A stretch of 64,000 nt of DNA from Methylobacterium sp. J-076 (GCF_022829405.1 NZ_JAKSXW010000146.1:1-64000); one strand, 5' to 3'; numbered from the stretch's first letter, positions 42,425-51,544 are shown. Notes: a model not told the origin generated them from the sequence alone. Translations and numbers: made by a program.

Positions 42425-42988
42425 ATGCTTGAGAAGATGCCCCGTGTGTTGGGCGAGGCCCTGTCGGGCGTGAAGGCCGGTCTCGACGGGACCACCTTCC
42501 ACGCCGCCTTCCCCGACGCGCCCCCGGAGGTGCGGGTGTCGAGCGACGCCTTCGCCGACCGGGCCGCCATTCCGCCGCGCTTCACCGCCGACGGCGAGGG
42601 CACCTCCCCGCCCCTCGCCTGGGACGGCCTGCCGCCGGGCACGGCCGCCCTCGCCGTCATCGTGGAAGACGCCGGCAGCCCGACGCCCCGGCCCCTCGTC
42701 CACCTCCTGGCCTGGAACATCGACCCCGCAGGCCGCCTCGCCGAGGGCGCCGCCGCGGGCGAGGCCGCCGCCGGCCCGACCCTCGGCAAGAACAGCTTCA
42801 TGAAGGCCGGGTGGCTGCCGCCGGACCCGCCCACCGGCCACGGCGACCATCAGTACCTCTTCCAGGTCTACGCCCTCTCCCGGCGGCTCGACCTCGATGC
42901 CGGGTCCGGCCGCGAGGCGCTGGTCGAGGCCATGCAGGGCCACGTGCTCGCCAAGGGCAGCCTGACGGGGACCTACGCGAGGGCGTGA
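42425..42988 (+). CDS. YbhB/YbcL family PEBP-like protein
   Basis: 187 aa phosphatidylethanolamine-binding-protein fold: SDAFADRAAIPPRFTADGEG, SPPLAWDGLPPGTAALAVIV followed by ED, and a late HQYLFQVYALS, all hallmarks of the bacterial Raf-kinase-inhibitor-like family. Cellular role unknown. ATG 42425 has GGAG upstream. Confidence 0.9.
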   Translation: MLEKMPRVLGEALSGVKAGLDGTTFHAAFPDAPPEVRVSSDAFADRAAIPPRFTADGEGTSPPLAWDGLPPGTAALAVIVEDAGSPTPRPLVHLLAWNIDPAGRLAEGAAAGEAAAGPTLGKNSFMKAGWLPPDPPTGHGDHQYLFQVYALSRRLDLDAGSGREALVEAMQGHVLAKGSLTGTYARA

Positions 42989-43238
42989 GTCCTCGCGCCT
43001 CCGAGCGGGCGCGGCCATCCCGAGTGTCTTCGGGGGCGCACCGCCACCCCGGCCCGCCCCTCCTCGACCGCGGGGGCGGAGCCCAAGGCTTGCCTCCGGG
43101 GGACGAATCCTGATATGGCGGCGCCGATCCCGCGATGCCTGAGCCGTCGTCGCCGGGCACGCCCTGCGTGTCCCGAGACCGGCCGGACGTTTTCGACAGA
43201 CCCCGTTCCTGGACGGCCCCTCGCGGGCCGAGAGACAG

Positions 43239-43364
43239 ATGAAGATCCGCAACTCCCTCAAGTCCCTGCTCGGCCGCCACCGCGACAACCAGCTCGTGCG
43301 CCGGAAGGGCCGTGTCTACATCATCAACAAGACCCAGAAGCGCTTCAAGGCCCGCCAGGGCTGA
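43239..43364 (+). CDS. rpmJ: Ribosomal protein bL36 (41 aa, zinc-free type)
   Basis: 41 aa: [20 protein letters not shown] then [20 protein letters not shown] and a final G. This is the cysteine-free bL36 typical of alphaproteobacteria, lacking the zinc ribbon ligands. ATG 43239; followed by a hairpin terminator at 43461-43488. Confidence 0.96.
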   Translation: MKIRNSLKSLLGRHRDNQLVRRKGRVYIINKTQKRFKARQG

Positions 43365-43460
43365 GCCTCGCACCATCCTCATCGCATCGCCCTCGGGCCT
43401 GCGGTGACGGGGGAGGTGAAGCGGTCGTCTCGTGAGCCGGCCGTCCGCGCATCGGATCGA

Positions 43461-43488
43461 AAAGCCGCGTCCCCCCGGGCGCGGCTTT
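43461..43488 (+). terminator. Terminator after rpmJ
   Basis: Stem AAAGCCGCG / CGCGGCTTT (9 bp, perfect) with a 10-nt loop, ending in TTT, 97 bp after the rpmJ stop. Confidence 0.7.
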
Positions 43489-43554
43489 CCTGCGTGGGGC
43501 GACGCGGCACGACGGCGCGTTGACGCGGAGGCCGGTCCGCCGCAGCTTGCGGTC

Positions 43555-44178
43555 ATGCCGCGCGCTTGCCCGACCGCCCTCCTGCTCCTCCTGTCCGCCC
43601 TGCCCCTTGCGGCGGGGGCGTCCGCCGCGCCCTCCGAGGGCAATGCGGGGATGGGGCGCCCCGCCCCGGCGAAGGGGCCTCAAAAGCCCGCCCCCATGGC
43701 GCCCACCCTCGACGCCCTGTTCGAGCGCCTGAAGGCCAGCGACGACCCGGCCGAGGCCCGGGGCATCGCCCGGCTCATCGAACAGCGGCTCGACCGGTCG
43801 GGGAGCGCCACCGTCGACCTCCTCACCGACCGGGCGCGGCAGGCGATGACCGGCCGCGACTTCGCCCTCGCCGCCGAACTGATGGACCGGGCCACCGCCC
43901 TCGACCCGAACTGGGCCGAAGGCTGGAACCGCCGGGCGACGGTGTTCTGGCTGCTCTCCGACAAGGGCGAGGCGGTGTCCGACCTGCAGCGGGCCCTGGT
44001 GCTGGAACCCCGCCACTTCGAGGCGTGGTCGGCGCTGGGCAAGATCTACGAATCGATGGACGAGAAGCGGCAGGCGCTCGCGGCCTTCCGCCGGGCCCTC
44101 GCCCTCTACCCGACGATGGACAAGATCCGCGAGGCGGTGGACCGCCTCGCCCCCGACGTGGATGGCCGCGACCTGTGA
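43555..44178 (+). CDS. Exported tetratricopeptide repeat protein
   Basis: 207 aa with a signal peptide (MPRACPTALLLLLSALPLAA, cut near ASA/AP) and about three TPR units in the C-terminal half (ALDPNWAEGWNRRATVFWLL, ALVLEPRHFEAWSALGKIYE, ALAAFRRALALYPTMDKI). Likely a periplasmic interaction protein; partner unknown. ATG 43555 chosen for the signal peptide; the frame extends 41 codons upstream. Confidence 0.85.
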   Translation: MPRACPTALLLLLSALPLAAGASAAPSEGNAGMGRPAPAKGPQKPAPMAPTLDALFERLKASDDPAEARGIARLIEQRLDRSGSATVDLLTDRARQAMTGRDFALAAELMDRATALDPNWAEGWNRRATVFWLLSDKGEAVSDLQRALVLEPRHFEAWSALGKIYESMDEKRQALAAFRRALALYPTMDKIREAVDRLAPDVDGRDL

Positions 44179-44218
44179 GACATCCGCGCGTCGTGCCGGC
44201 TCCGGCGGTCCTCCGGTG

Positions 44219-45229
44219 ATGGGGCGCGCCGCCGCCCTCCTCCTCGTCATCCTCGCCTTTCCCTTCGCGGCGGTGGGGCTCGTCCTGCTCCTCGGGGCGA
44301 TGGCGAGCCTGATCATCTCCCTGCGGGTCGGCGCGCTCTATCCCCCCGCCGGGCCGTTCGTGGACGTGCCCGGGGGCCGGCTCGCGACGATGCAGGCGGG
44401 GCCGGCGGACGGGCCGCCGGTGGTGCTGTTGCACGGGGCCTCGGCCAACTCCGCGGACCCGATGGGGGGCGTCGGGCATCTGCTGGCCGCGCGGGGCTTC
44501 CGCGTGGTGGCCTTCGACCGACCGGGCTTCGGCTGGAGCGATCGTCCCGGCGGCGGCGGCGATGCCGACCCCGCCGCGCAGGCCCGGCTGATCGCGCAGG
44601 CCCTCGCCGCCCTCAGGATCGGCCCGGCCATCGTCCTCGGCCATTCCTGGGCCGGGGCCCTCGCCCTGGCCCTGGCCCTCGATTACCCGGATCGGGTCTC
44701 CGGCCTCGTCCTCGCCGCCCCGGTGGCGATGCCGATGCCGGGGCCGATGACCCTGCCCTGGTACTGGCGCCTCGCCCTCAAGCCGCCGGTCCTGTGGGTG
44801 CTCAGCCGCACGGTGGGGCCCCCCGTCGCCCTCGCCTATCTCGGCGAGGTCGGGCGGCGGGTGTTCAAGCCCGAGGAGCCCGTGCCGGGCTACCTCGAAA
44901 CCTCGCGCTCCGCCCTGGTCCTGAGGCCGGGGACGCTGCTCGCCAACGTGCAGGACCTCGTCGGCCTCCCCTCCGCCCTGGCCGCGATGAGCCCGCGCTA
45001 CGGATCCCTCCGCCTCCCGACGACCGTCGTCGCCGGCGCCGCCGACCCGATCGTGCGGGCGGACGCCCAGGCCGTGCCGCTCTCGCGGGCGATCCCGGAC
45101 GCCCACCTCGTGCTGCTGCCGGGGGTGGGGCACATGCTCCACTACACGGCGCCGGACGCCCTCGCGGGGGCCGTCTCAGATCTCGAAGCCACCCTGCGAC
45201 GGAAAACGTCGCCGGTCTCGGCGCCCTGA
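44219..45229 (+). CDS. Membrane-anchored alpha/beta hydrolase
   Basis: 336 aa. An N-terminal membrane helix (LLLVILAFPFAAVGLVLLLG) is followed by an alpha/beta-hydrolase domain: oxyanion region VVLLHGASANS, nucleophile elbow LGHSWAG (Ser), Asp in VAGAADPIVRA and His in LLPGVGHMLH, a complete catalytic triad. Substrate unknown. ATG 44162 is in frame and would overlap the TPR gene by 17 bases; ATG 44219 puts the helix at the start and is preferred. Converges with pyk. Confidence 0.82.
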   Translation: MGRAAALLLVILAFPFAAVGLVLLLGAMASLIISLRVGALYPPAGPFVDVPGGRLATMQAGPADGPPVVLLHGASANSADPMGGVGHLLAARGFRVVAFDRPGFGWSDRPGGGGDADPAAQARLIAQALAALRIGPAIVLGHSWAGALALALALDYPDRVSGLVLAAPVAMPMPGPMTLPWYWRLALKPPVLWVLSRTVGPPVALAYLGEVGRRVFKPEEPVPGYLETSRSALVLRPGTLLANVQDLVGLPSALAAMSPRYGSLRLPTTVVAGAADPIVRADAQAVPLSRAIPDAHLVLLPGVGHMLHYTAPDALAGAVSDLEATLRRKTSPVSAP

Positions 45230-45247
45230 TCGACCCCCCCTGACCGG

Positions 45248-46684
45248 TCACGCCTTCTCGGCGTGCTCCCGGGTGATGAAGGTGAGGCGCACGAGGTTCG
45301 TGGCGCCGGGCGTCCCGAAGGGCAGGCCGGCGACGACGATGATCCGGTCCCCCACCGCGGCGAACTTCTCGCGCACGGCGAACTTGGCGGCGCGGAAGGA
45401 CATGTCGTCCACGTCGCTCGCATCCTTCGTCACGATGGGGTGGACGCCCCAGGCGATGGCCAGCCGCCGGGCCGTCTCCCGGCGGGGCGTGAGGGCGATC
45501 ACCGAGGCGTTCGGGCGCTCGCGGGTGAGGCGCAGCACCGTCGAGCCCGAATTGGTCCAGGCCATGATCGCCTCGAGGTCGAGGGCGTTGACCATCTGGT
45601 GGGCCGCCGCGGCGATGGCGTCGGCGGCGGTGTGGTCGGGGGTGGCGTTCTGGGCCCCGATGATCGACCAGTACAGCGCGTCGCGCTCCACCTGCTCGGC
45701 GATCCGGCTCATCGTCGTCACGGCCTCGATCGGGTAGGACCCGGCCGCGCTCTCGGCCGAGAGCATCACCGCGTCGGCGCCCTCGTAGACGGCGGTCGCC
45801 ACGTCCGAGACCTCGGCGCGGGTCGGCACCGGGGCGGTGATCATCGATTCGAGCATCTGCGTCGCCACGACCACCGGCTTGCCGGCCCGGCGCGCCCCGC
45901 GGGTGAGGCGCTTCTGGACGCCGGGCACCTGCTCCAGGGGCATCTCGACCCCGAGGTCGCCGCGGGCGACCATCAGGCCGTCGGACACCTCGATGATCTC
46001 ATCGAGCCGGGTCAGGGCCTGCGGCTTCTCGATCTTGGCCATCACCAGGGCGCGGCCGGCGCAGACCTTCTTCACCTCGGCCACGTCCTCCGGCCGCTGG
46101 ACGAAGGACACGGCGATCCAGTCCGCCCCCGCGTTGAGGCCGGCCTCCAGGTCGGAGCGGTCCTTCTCCGTCATCGCCGGCACGGGCAGGACCGTGTGCG
46201 GCAGCGACACGCCCTTCTTGTTCGAGATCCGCCCGCCGACCTCGACGCGGGTCACCGCGCGGGTGCCCGTGGTCTCGGTCACCGCCAGGCGCAGCTTGCC
46301 GTCGTCCAGCAGGATCGCGTGGCCGGGCTCCAGGGCCTCCAGGATCTCCGGGTGGGGGAGATGGCAGCGGGTGACGTCGCCGGGGGTCGGGTCGCCGTCG
46401 AGGACGAACTCCGCCCCCTGCACCAGCATCGCCGCCCCGTCCGCGAACACGCCCAGGCGGAGCTTGGGCCCCTGGAGGTCCACGAGGATGCCGATGGGCC
46501 GCTTCGCCTCGCGCTCGATGGCGCGGATGATCTCGACCTTCTCGGGCAGCTTCTCCCGGGACAGGTGGCTCATGTTGAGGCGGAAGACGTCCACGCCGGC
46601 CTTGAACAGCCGTTCGATCATCTCCGGCGTATCCGAAGCGGGGCCGAGCGTCGCGACGATCTTTGTGCGGCGGGAACGTTTCAA
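45248..46684 (-). CDS. pyk: Pyruvate kinase
   Basis: Converts PEP and ADP to pyruvate and ATP. 478 aa, normal length. RRTKIVATLGPAS at the N-terminus, VMVARGDLGVEMPLEQVP (substrate/metal site), MLSAESAAGSYPIEAV, and a C-terminal regulatory domain. No ATG at the conserved start; TTG 46684 is preceded by GGAGGG at six bases, giving MKRSRRTKIVA, so TTG is the likely start codon. Confidence 0.95.
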   Translation of the reverse strand: MKRSRRTKIVATLGPASDTPEMIERLFKAGVDVFRLNMSHLSREKLPEKVEIIRAIEREAKRPIGILVDLQGPKLRLGVFADGAAMLVQGAEFVLDGDPTPGDVTRCHLPHPEILEALEPGHAILLDDGKLRLAVTETTGTRAVTRVEVGGRISNKKGVSLPHTVLPVPAMTEKDRSDLEAGLNAGADWIAVSFVQRPEDVAEVKKVCAGRALVMAKIEKPQALTRLDEIIEVSDGLMVARGDLGVEMPLEQVPGVQKRLTRGARRAGKPVVVATQMLESMITAPVPTRAEVSDVATAVYEGADAVMLSAESAAGSYPIEAVTTMSRIAEQVERDALYWSIIGAQNATPDHTAADAIAAAAHQMVNALDLEAIMAWTNSGSTVLRLTRERPNASVIALTPRRETARRLAIAWGVHPIVTKDASDVDDMSFRAAKFAVREKFAAVGDRIIVVAGLPFGTPGATNLVRLTFITREHAEKA

Positions 46685-46921
46685 GCGGCGGCCCTCCGGG
46701 ACCTTGTGTGCGCTACCCTCGGTAGCGGGCGGTCCGTCCCGGGGGTCTGAGCACCCGGGGCGCCGCGCCGTCAAGCGGGCGGGGACCGGCCCGGCCGGCG
46801 CATCCCGAGAAAACACGCTGTCGCAGCCAGGAACGCTCAAGGCCCCGTGAGGTTGGCCAATTGCCAGGCGCGTGCTGCCTAAGGCTTAGGCATTTCCTAG
46901 TTGTGGAAAAGCAGAGATAAA

Positions 46922-47677
46922 ATGGAACTACCGCGCGACGACCGCGAGCACCCGTGTGCCCGTGCCTTTCGAGAGTTCATCCAAGATCCTCCGTTTCCCT
47001 GCGTCGGCGCGAAATCGGCCCTTTCACGGGGGCGCTTGAAGATCGTGGTGGCCCGAGACATCACGTCGGGCTGGGACGACATGCGGATTTACCCCGCTCT
47101 TCTGGCGTTCATCGTCGGGTACAGGGAGTCGCCCGACCTGTTCCAGAGCTTTGCGGTGGTGTTCGAAGGGCCCGGATCGATCACCGAGGAGCGGTTCGAG
47201 GAGAGCCTGTGGGCCAGGGCGCAATCCCTGTCGGACAAGGATTCGTGGCTGGGCCAGCCCTATGACGGGTCGGTGGCGACCGATCCGGACAACCCGCATT
47301 TCTCGCTGAGCTTCGGCGGCGAGGCGTTCTTCGTGGTCGGCCTGCACCCCGGGGCGAGCCGCCCGGCCCGGCGGTTCCCGCACCCGGTCATGGTGTTCAA
47401 CCTCCACGCGCAGTTCGCCCGGCTTCGGGCGGAGGGACGCTACGAGAAGTTGCGTGCCTCGATCCTCCAGCGGGACGAGGCCTTCGCCGGCAGCGCCAAC
47501 CCGATGCTGGCGCGGCACGGTGAGGCGTCGGAGGCACGGCAGTACAGCGGGCGGCAGGTCGATCCCGACTGGCGCTGCCCCTTCGTCCCGCGGGCCGAGG
47601 CCGGCCCCGACGGCGACGCCCCCACCCGCGAGCCGGTCCACCCGTTCGATCTCCCGCTCTTCGACGGCGCGGCCTGA
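46922..47677 (+). CDS. YqcI/YcgG family protein (GntA/DcsA-like heme-dependent N-hydroxylase family)
   Basis: 251 aa. The N-terminal FREFIQDPPFPCVGAKSALS and later GSVATDPDNPHFSLSFGGEA, PARRFPHPVMVFNLHAQFAR and the closing HPFDLPLF fit the YqcI/YcgG family. Characterised members (DcsA in D-cycloserine and GntA in guanitoxin biosynthesis) are heme enzymes that N-hydroxylate arginine or a guanidino compound. Whether this protein acts on arginine is inference. ATG 46922 (TTG 46901 also in frame). Followed 79 bp later by a DUF1989 gene; divergent from pyk. Confidence 0.75.
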   Translation: MELPRDDREHPCARAFREFIQDPPFPCVGAKSALSRGRLKIVVARDITSGWDDMRIYPALLAFIVGYRESPDLFQSFAVVFEGPGSITEERFEESLWARAQSLSDKDSWLGQPYDGSVATDPDNPHFSLSFGGEAFFVVGLHPGASRPARRFPHPVMVFNLHAQFARLRAEGRYEKLRASILQRDEAFAGSANPMLARHGEASEARQYSGRQVDPDWRCPFVPRAEAGPDGDAPTREPVHPFDLPLFDGAA

Positions 47678-47756
47678 ACCCACGCCGCGAATGGATCGGC
47701 CCGGTCGGCGTTCCCGCAGGCCGGGCCGCCGTCCCGGGCCGGAGGAGCGGAAGAGG

Positions 47757-48398
47757 ATGTGTTCCATGGAAGGGCTGGCCGAGGCCGCCGACGGCGCCTG
47801 CGAGATCGCGCCGCGCTCAGGGGTGGCCTTCACCCTCGACCGGGGCGACCGGCTGACGGTGATCGACCCGCGCGGGGAGCAGGTGGCCGATCTCGTCGCC
47901 TACAACCGGCACGACCTCGACGAGGTGATCTCCTCGGGGCGGACGCTCGACTACGCGAGCCGGATCTACCTGACGACGGGCGATCCGCTCTACTCGAACC
48001 GCTCCAACGTGCTCTTGCGCATCGTGGAGGACACGGTCGGGCGGCACGACTTCCTGCTGACGCCGTGCTCGGCGGACACGTTCCGGATCATCTACGGCGA
48101 TACGCAGCCCCACCGGGGCTGTTTCGGCAACCTTGCGGCGGCGCTGGAACCCTACGGGATCGCGCCGGACCGGATCCCGGTGGCGTTCAACTGTTTCATG
48201 AACGTGCCCATCGACGGGACGACCGGGGCGATCACCGTGGCGCCCCCCCTGAGCAAGGCCGGCGACCGCATCGTCTTCGAGGCGGAGGCGGATCTCGTCA
48301 TCGGCCTCACCGCCTGCTCGGCGCTGCAGTCCAACAACGGCAGCTTCAAGCCGATCCACTACCGGGTCGACCGTGCCACCCCGCCCTCGCGCGGCTAG
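47757..48398 (+). CDS. DUF1989 (urea carboxylase-associated) family protein
   Basis: 213 aa. GDRLTVIDPRGEQVADLVAY, LDYASRIYLTTGDPLYSNRS, LTPCSADTFRIIYGD, CFGNLAAALEPYGI, FNCFMNV and LTACSALQSNNGSFKPI are the landmarks of DUF1989, a family often encoded beside urea carboxylase/allophanate hydrolase. Conserved Cys and His residues suggest a metal site. Exact reaction unknown to me. ATG 47757 (ATG 47766 possible) with GGAGGAGCGGAAGAGG upstream. Likely co-transcribed with the YqcI/YcgG-type gene. Confidence 0.8.
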   Translation: MCSMEGLAEAADGACEIAPRSGVAFTLDRGDRLTVIDPRGEQVADLVAYNRHDLDEVISSGRTLDYASRIYLTTGDPLYSNRSNVLLRIVEDTVGRHDFLLTPCSADTFRIIYGDTQPHRGCFGNLAAALEPYGIAPDRIPVAFNCFMNVPIDGTTGAITVAPPLSKAGDRIVFEAEADLVIGLTACSALQSNNGSFKPIHYRVDRATPPSRG

Positions 48399-48441
48399 CG
48401 CGGCGGCCGAGGGCAGCGGGGCTTTTCCGGAGGTGGCGGCT

Positions 48442-48588
48442 CCCTGGATTGCTTCGCTGCGCTCGCAAAGACGGCGGTGGTTCTGGAGCCCTCCCCGTCA
48501 TCGCGAGCGCAGCGACGCGACCCAGGGCGGCGGGCGTTTTCCGGAGGTGGCGGCCCGCTGGATTGCTTCGCTGCGCTCGCAAGGACGG
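48442..48588. repeat. GCGAGCG-type palindromic repeat, one and a half copies
   Basis: CCCTGGATTGCTTCGCTGCG followed by CTCGCAAAGACGG (48443-48475), then inverted CGTCATCGCGAGCGCAGCGA followed by CGCGACCCAGGG (48496-48528), then GCTGGATTGCTTCGCTGCGC followed by TCGCAAGGACGG. It fills the gap between two convergent genes. Confidence 0.85.
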
Positions 48589-48619
48589 CGGCGGTTCGGA
48601 GGCCCTCGCCGTTACCGGG

Positions 48620-49057
48620 TCAGGGCTTGGCGGCGGTGGCCGGTGAGCGCTCGGGCTCGGTGAGCTGGATCGTCCAGTTCTTCTGCTCGCCGGTGTCGAT
48701 CTCGAAGAAGCCGTTGCGGTCGAATCCGCGGGCGAGGCAGTCCTCGATCCCGCGGATGGTGAACTCCGCGTCGCGGGTGCACATCAGCGCCCGCCCGCCC
48801 CATTCGCCGCCCCGGGTGTAGTCGACGGCGAAGACGTAATAGAACCGCGCCACCAGCGAGCCGGAGAGGAGCGTCTCGCAGCCCTTCGGCTTCAGCTCCC
48901 ACCAGCCCTCGGTGACCCAGCCCTGGGTGTCGCGGTAGCCCAGTGACACCCCGACCTTGCTCTCCGTCTGATTGCACAGCCGGAGGTCGGCCCGGGCCGG
49001 CCCCGCGAGGAGGACGAGGGCCGCCAGCGGCACGGCTCGCCCCAGCCACCCCCTCAT
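48620..49057 (-). CDS. DUF1036 family exported protein
   Basis: 145 aa with a signal peptide (MRGWLGRAVPLAALVLLAG, cut near ARA/D). The mature part, LRLCNQTESKVGVSLGYRD then GWVTEGWWELKPKGCETLLS, matches DUF1036, a small alphaproteobacterial envelope family of unknown function with conserved cysteines. The start ATG at 49057 lies inside the end of palindromic repeat copy 3 (49052-49163), which thus supplies the start codon and its 5' leader. Confidence 0.82.
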   Translation of the reverse strand: MRGWLGRAVPLAALVLLAGPARADLRLCNQTESKVGVSLGYRDTQGWVTEGWWELKPKGCETLLSGSLVARFYYVFAVDYTRGGEWGGRALMCTRDAEFTIRGIEDCLARGFDRNGFFEIDTGEQKNWTIQLTEPERSPATAAKP

Positions 49058-49163
49058 CCTGAGGCTCCGTCGCGCGGGCGACGGCCTCGAAGGAGGGGTC
49101 CGGAACGCGTGACGATCCCCTGAGCCCTCCTGCGAGGCCGCTTCGCGGCACCTCGGGATGAGG
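49052..49163. repeat. CCTCATCCTGAGG-type palindromic repeat, copy 3
   Basis: 112 bp bounded by CCTCATCCTGAGG (49052-49064) and CCTCGGGATGAGG (49151-49163, one change), with GGCCTCGAAGGAGGG and GAGCCCTCCTGCGAGGCCGC inside. Its left end overlaps the first codons of the DUF1036 gene. Confidence 0.9.
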
Positions 49164-49214
49164 GTGGGGATGGGAGGACCGGCCTGCGCGGATGGCGGCC
49201 GGTCCCGCCGGGCG

Positions 49215-50528
49215 TCAGCCGACGAGGATGATGCGGCAGTCGTTGACATTCGTGCAGGTGGGGCCGGGATTTACCAGATCGCCGAGGGCGGCGAAGAACG
49301 CGGTGGAATCGTTCTGGTCGAGCATCGCGGCCGGATCGAGGCCGGCGGCGCGGGCGCGGGCCAGCGTCGTCGGGTCGATCAGGCCCCCCGCCGGATCGGT
49401 GGCGAGGCCGCGCCCGCCATCGGTGCCGTCCGTGTCGGCGCTGATGCCGCTGATGCCGGGCGTGCCGTCGAGGGCGAGGGCGAGGGCCAGGGCGTATTCC
49501 TGGTTCGGGCCGCCATGGCCCTCGCCGCGGATCGTCACCGTCAGCTCGCCCCCGGAGATCAGGGCGACGCGCCGGCCGGCATCCCGGTAGCGCTTGGCCT
49601 CCACCGCATGCTCGGCGGCGACCACCCGGGCCTCGCCCTCAAGGTCGGAGCCCAGCATCAACGTCTCGTAGCCCGCCGCCTGCGCCGCCGCCGCCGCCGC
49701 GTCGAGGGCGTCCTGGGGCCGGGCGATGATGCGGTAGGAGGCGTTGGCGAAGATCGGGTCGCCGGGCTTGGGCGATTCGTTGGCCGGATCGTTCAGGAGC
49801 CGCACGGCCGCCTCCGGCAGGGGGATGTTCCGCCGCTGGCAGATCTCCCGGGCGTCGGCCAGGGTCGAGGGGTCGGGGACGGTGGGGCCGGAGGCGATCA
49901 CCGCCGGATCGTCGAAGGGCACGTCCGAGATGGCGAGCGTCAGCACCGAGCGGGCGTTGCGGGCGGCCTGGGCGAGGCGCCCGCCCTTGATCCGCGAGAT
50001 GTGCTTGCGCACCGTGTTGAACTCGCCGATCGGCGCGCCGGAGCGCAGGATGGCCCGGGTGATGCCCTGCTTCTCAGGGAGCGTCAGGTCCCCCGCCGGG
50101 GCGATCCAGTTGGCCGAGCCGCCGCCGGAGAGGAGCACCAGCACCTCGTCCTCCGGCCCCGCCGCCGCGGCGAGGCGCAGCACCTCCTCCGTGGCGTCGA
50201 TGCCCGCCTGGTCCGGCACCGGATGCCCGGCCTCCACCATGCGGATGCCCGGCGCGTCCTGCCCGTAGCCGTGGCGGGCCACCGCCAGCCCGACGATCCG
50301 GTCGTCGCCGAGCCCGTGCTCCTGCCGGTAGAACCGGCTCGCCACCGCGCTCATGCTGCCCGCGGCCTTCCCCGCGGCGAGGATGATCAGGCGGCCGGGG
50401 CTCGGCGGCGGCAGGTGGGCCGGCAGGCACAGGTCCGGGTGGGCGGCGCGGATCGCGGCGGTGAGGAAGGCGTCGAGATGGGCGCGCTGCGCCGCGACGT
50501 CGGGGCTGGGGCTGGCGGTCTGGGACAT
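49215..50528 (-). CDS. Glycerate 2-kinase type (DUF4147/MOFRL)
   Basis: 437 aa: N-terminal DUF4147 domain (LIILAAGKAAGSMSAVASRF, VLLSGGGSANWIAPAGDLTL, VRKHISRIKGGRLAQAA) and C-terminal MOFRL domain (GGELTVTIRGEGHGGPNQEY, GISADTDGTDG). This is the bacterial type-2 glycerate kinase/putative hydroxypyruvate reductase (TtuD) family. In serine-cycle methylotrophs glycerate 2-kinase activity supplies 2-phosphoglycerate, so a role there is possible but not shown. ATG 50528. Confidence 0.88.
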   Translation of the reverse strand: MSQTASPSPDVAAQRAHLDAFLTAAIRAAHPDLCLPAHLPPPSPGRLIILAAGKAAGSMSAVASRFYRQEHGLGDDRIVGLAVARHGYGQDAPGIRMVEAGHPVPDQAGIDATEEVLRLAAAAGPEDEVLVLLSGGGSANWIAPAGDLTLPEKQGITRAILRSGAPIGEFNTVRKHISRIKGGRLAQAARNARSVLTLAISDVPFDDPAVIASGPTVPDPSTLADAREICQRRNIPLPEAAVRLLNDPANESPKPGDPIFANASYRIIARPQDALDAAAAAAQAAGYETLMLGSDLEGEARVVAAEHAVEAKRYRDAGRRVALISGGELTVTIRGEGHGGPNQEYALALALALDGTPGISGISADTDGTDGGRGLATDPAGGLIDPTTLARARAAGLDPAAMLDQNDSTAFFAALGDLVNPGPTCTNVNDCRIILVG

Positions 50529-50725
50529 GGCGTTCGACGGGCTCCCTCGGCGCCGTCTCCCGGCGGGGCGGCGCGCAGTTCTTGTTTGCCTGGGCCCTCC
50601 CGGCGGGAGGCGCCCGAACCGGCCGTGCGATCCCCGCCCCTGCCGGGGCGGCGGGCCCGTTCCTTGCCGTGAGCGCACGATCCTTGATAGGTGCTGTGCC
50701 CGAGCCGCCGCGCGACGGCAAGCGC

Positions 50726-51544
50726 GTGACCGTCCCTATCCGCCCCTTCCCGATTCCGGCCAGCGAGTTTTTTCGAGTGATCCGCCCGGAGCCCGACGCG
50801 TCCCCCGATCCCGGTCCGCACCCCTGCGAGATCATCCCCGGCGATCCCGCCTGCGGGCTCGTCCTCGCCTGCGACCACGCCTCGAACTTCGTGCCCCCGG
50901 ACATCGCCCTGGGCGTGGCGCCGGAGGAGTTCTCCCGGCACATCGCCTACGACATCGGCGCGGCCGGGGTGACGCGGGCCCTCGCCCGGGCCCTCAACGC
51001 TCCGGCCGTCCTCACCAACTTCTCCCGCCTGATCATCGACCCGAACCGCGGCCGGGCGGACCCGACCCTGGTGATGCGCCTGTCGGACGGCGCCGTGGTG
51101 CCGGGCAACGCCCGGATCGACGAGGCCGGCAAGGCGGCGCGGATCGCCCGGTTCTACGAGCCCTTCGATGCCGGGATCGCGGCGGCCCTGGCGGCCGCGG
51201 AGGGCGCCGGGCGGGTGCCCGCCCTCGTGACGATCCACAGCTTCACGCCCTACTGGCGCGGGGTGCCCCGGCCCTGGCACGTGGGCATCCTCTACGACCA
51301 CGACGATCGCCTCGCCCGCCCCCTCATCGCCGCGCTGGGGGCCGACCCGGCCGGGCTCGTCGTCGGCGACAACGACCCCTATGGCGGCGGCCTGCCCGGC
51401 GATACGATCGACCGGCACGCCAGCGTCCGCGGCCTGCCCAACGCCCTGGTGGAGATCCGGCAGGACCTCATCGCCGCCGAGGAGGGCCAGCGCGACTGGG
51501 CGGCCCGGTTCGCCCGGATCCTCGCCCCCCTCCTCGCCGCCTGA
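50726..51544 (+). CDS. N-formylglutamate amidohydrolase family protein
   Basis: About 272 aa: LVLACDHASNFVPPDIALGV, IAYDIGAAGVTRALARALNA, FSRLIIDPNRG, ALVTIHSFTPYWRGVPRPWH and VEIRQDLIA are the landmarks of the N-formylglutamate amidohydrolase fold, with His/Glu metal ligands. Homologs act in histidine breakdown, but no hut genes are near, so the substrate is open. Start uncertain: GTG 50726 is used; the frame is open to 50582. Followed by the DUF1244 gene after 24 bp. Confidence 0.82.
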   Translation: MTVPIRPFPIPASEFFRVIRPEPDASPDPGPHPCEIIPGDPACGLVLACDHASNFVPPDIALGVAPEEFSRHIAYDIGAAGVTRALARALNAPAVLTNFSRLIIDPNRGRADPTLVMRLSDGAVVPGNARIDEAGKAARIARFYEPFDAGIAAALAAAEGAGRVPALVTIHSFTPYWRGVPRPWHVGILYDHDDRLARPLIAALGADPAGLVVGDNDPYGGGLPGDTIDRHASVRGLPNALVEIRQDLIAAEEGQRDWAARFARILAPLLAA

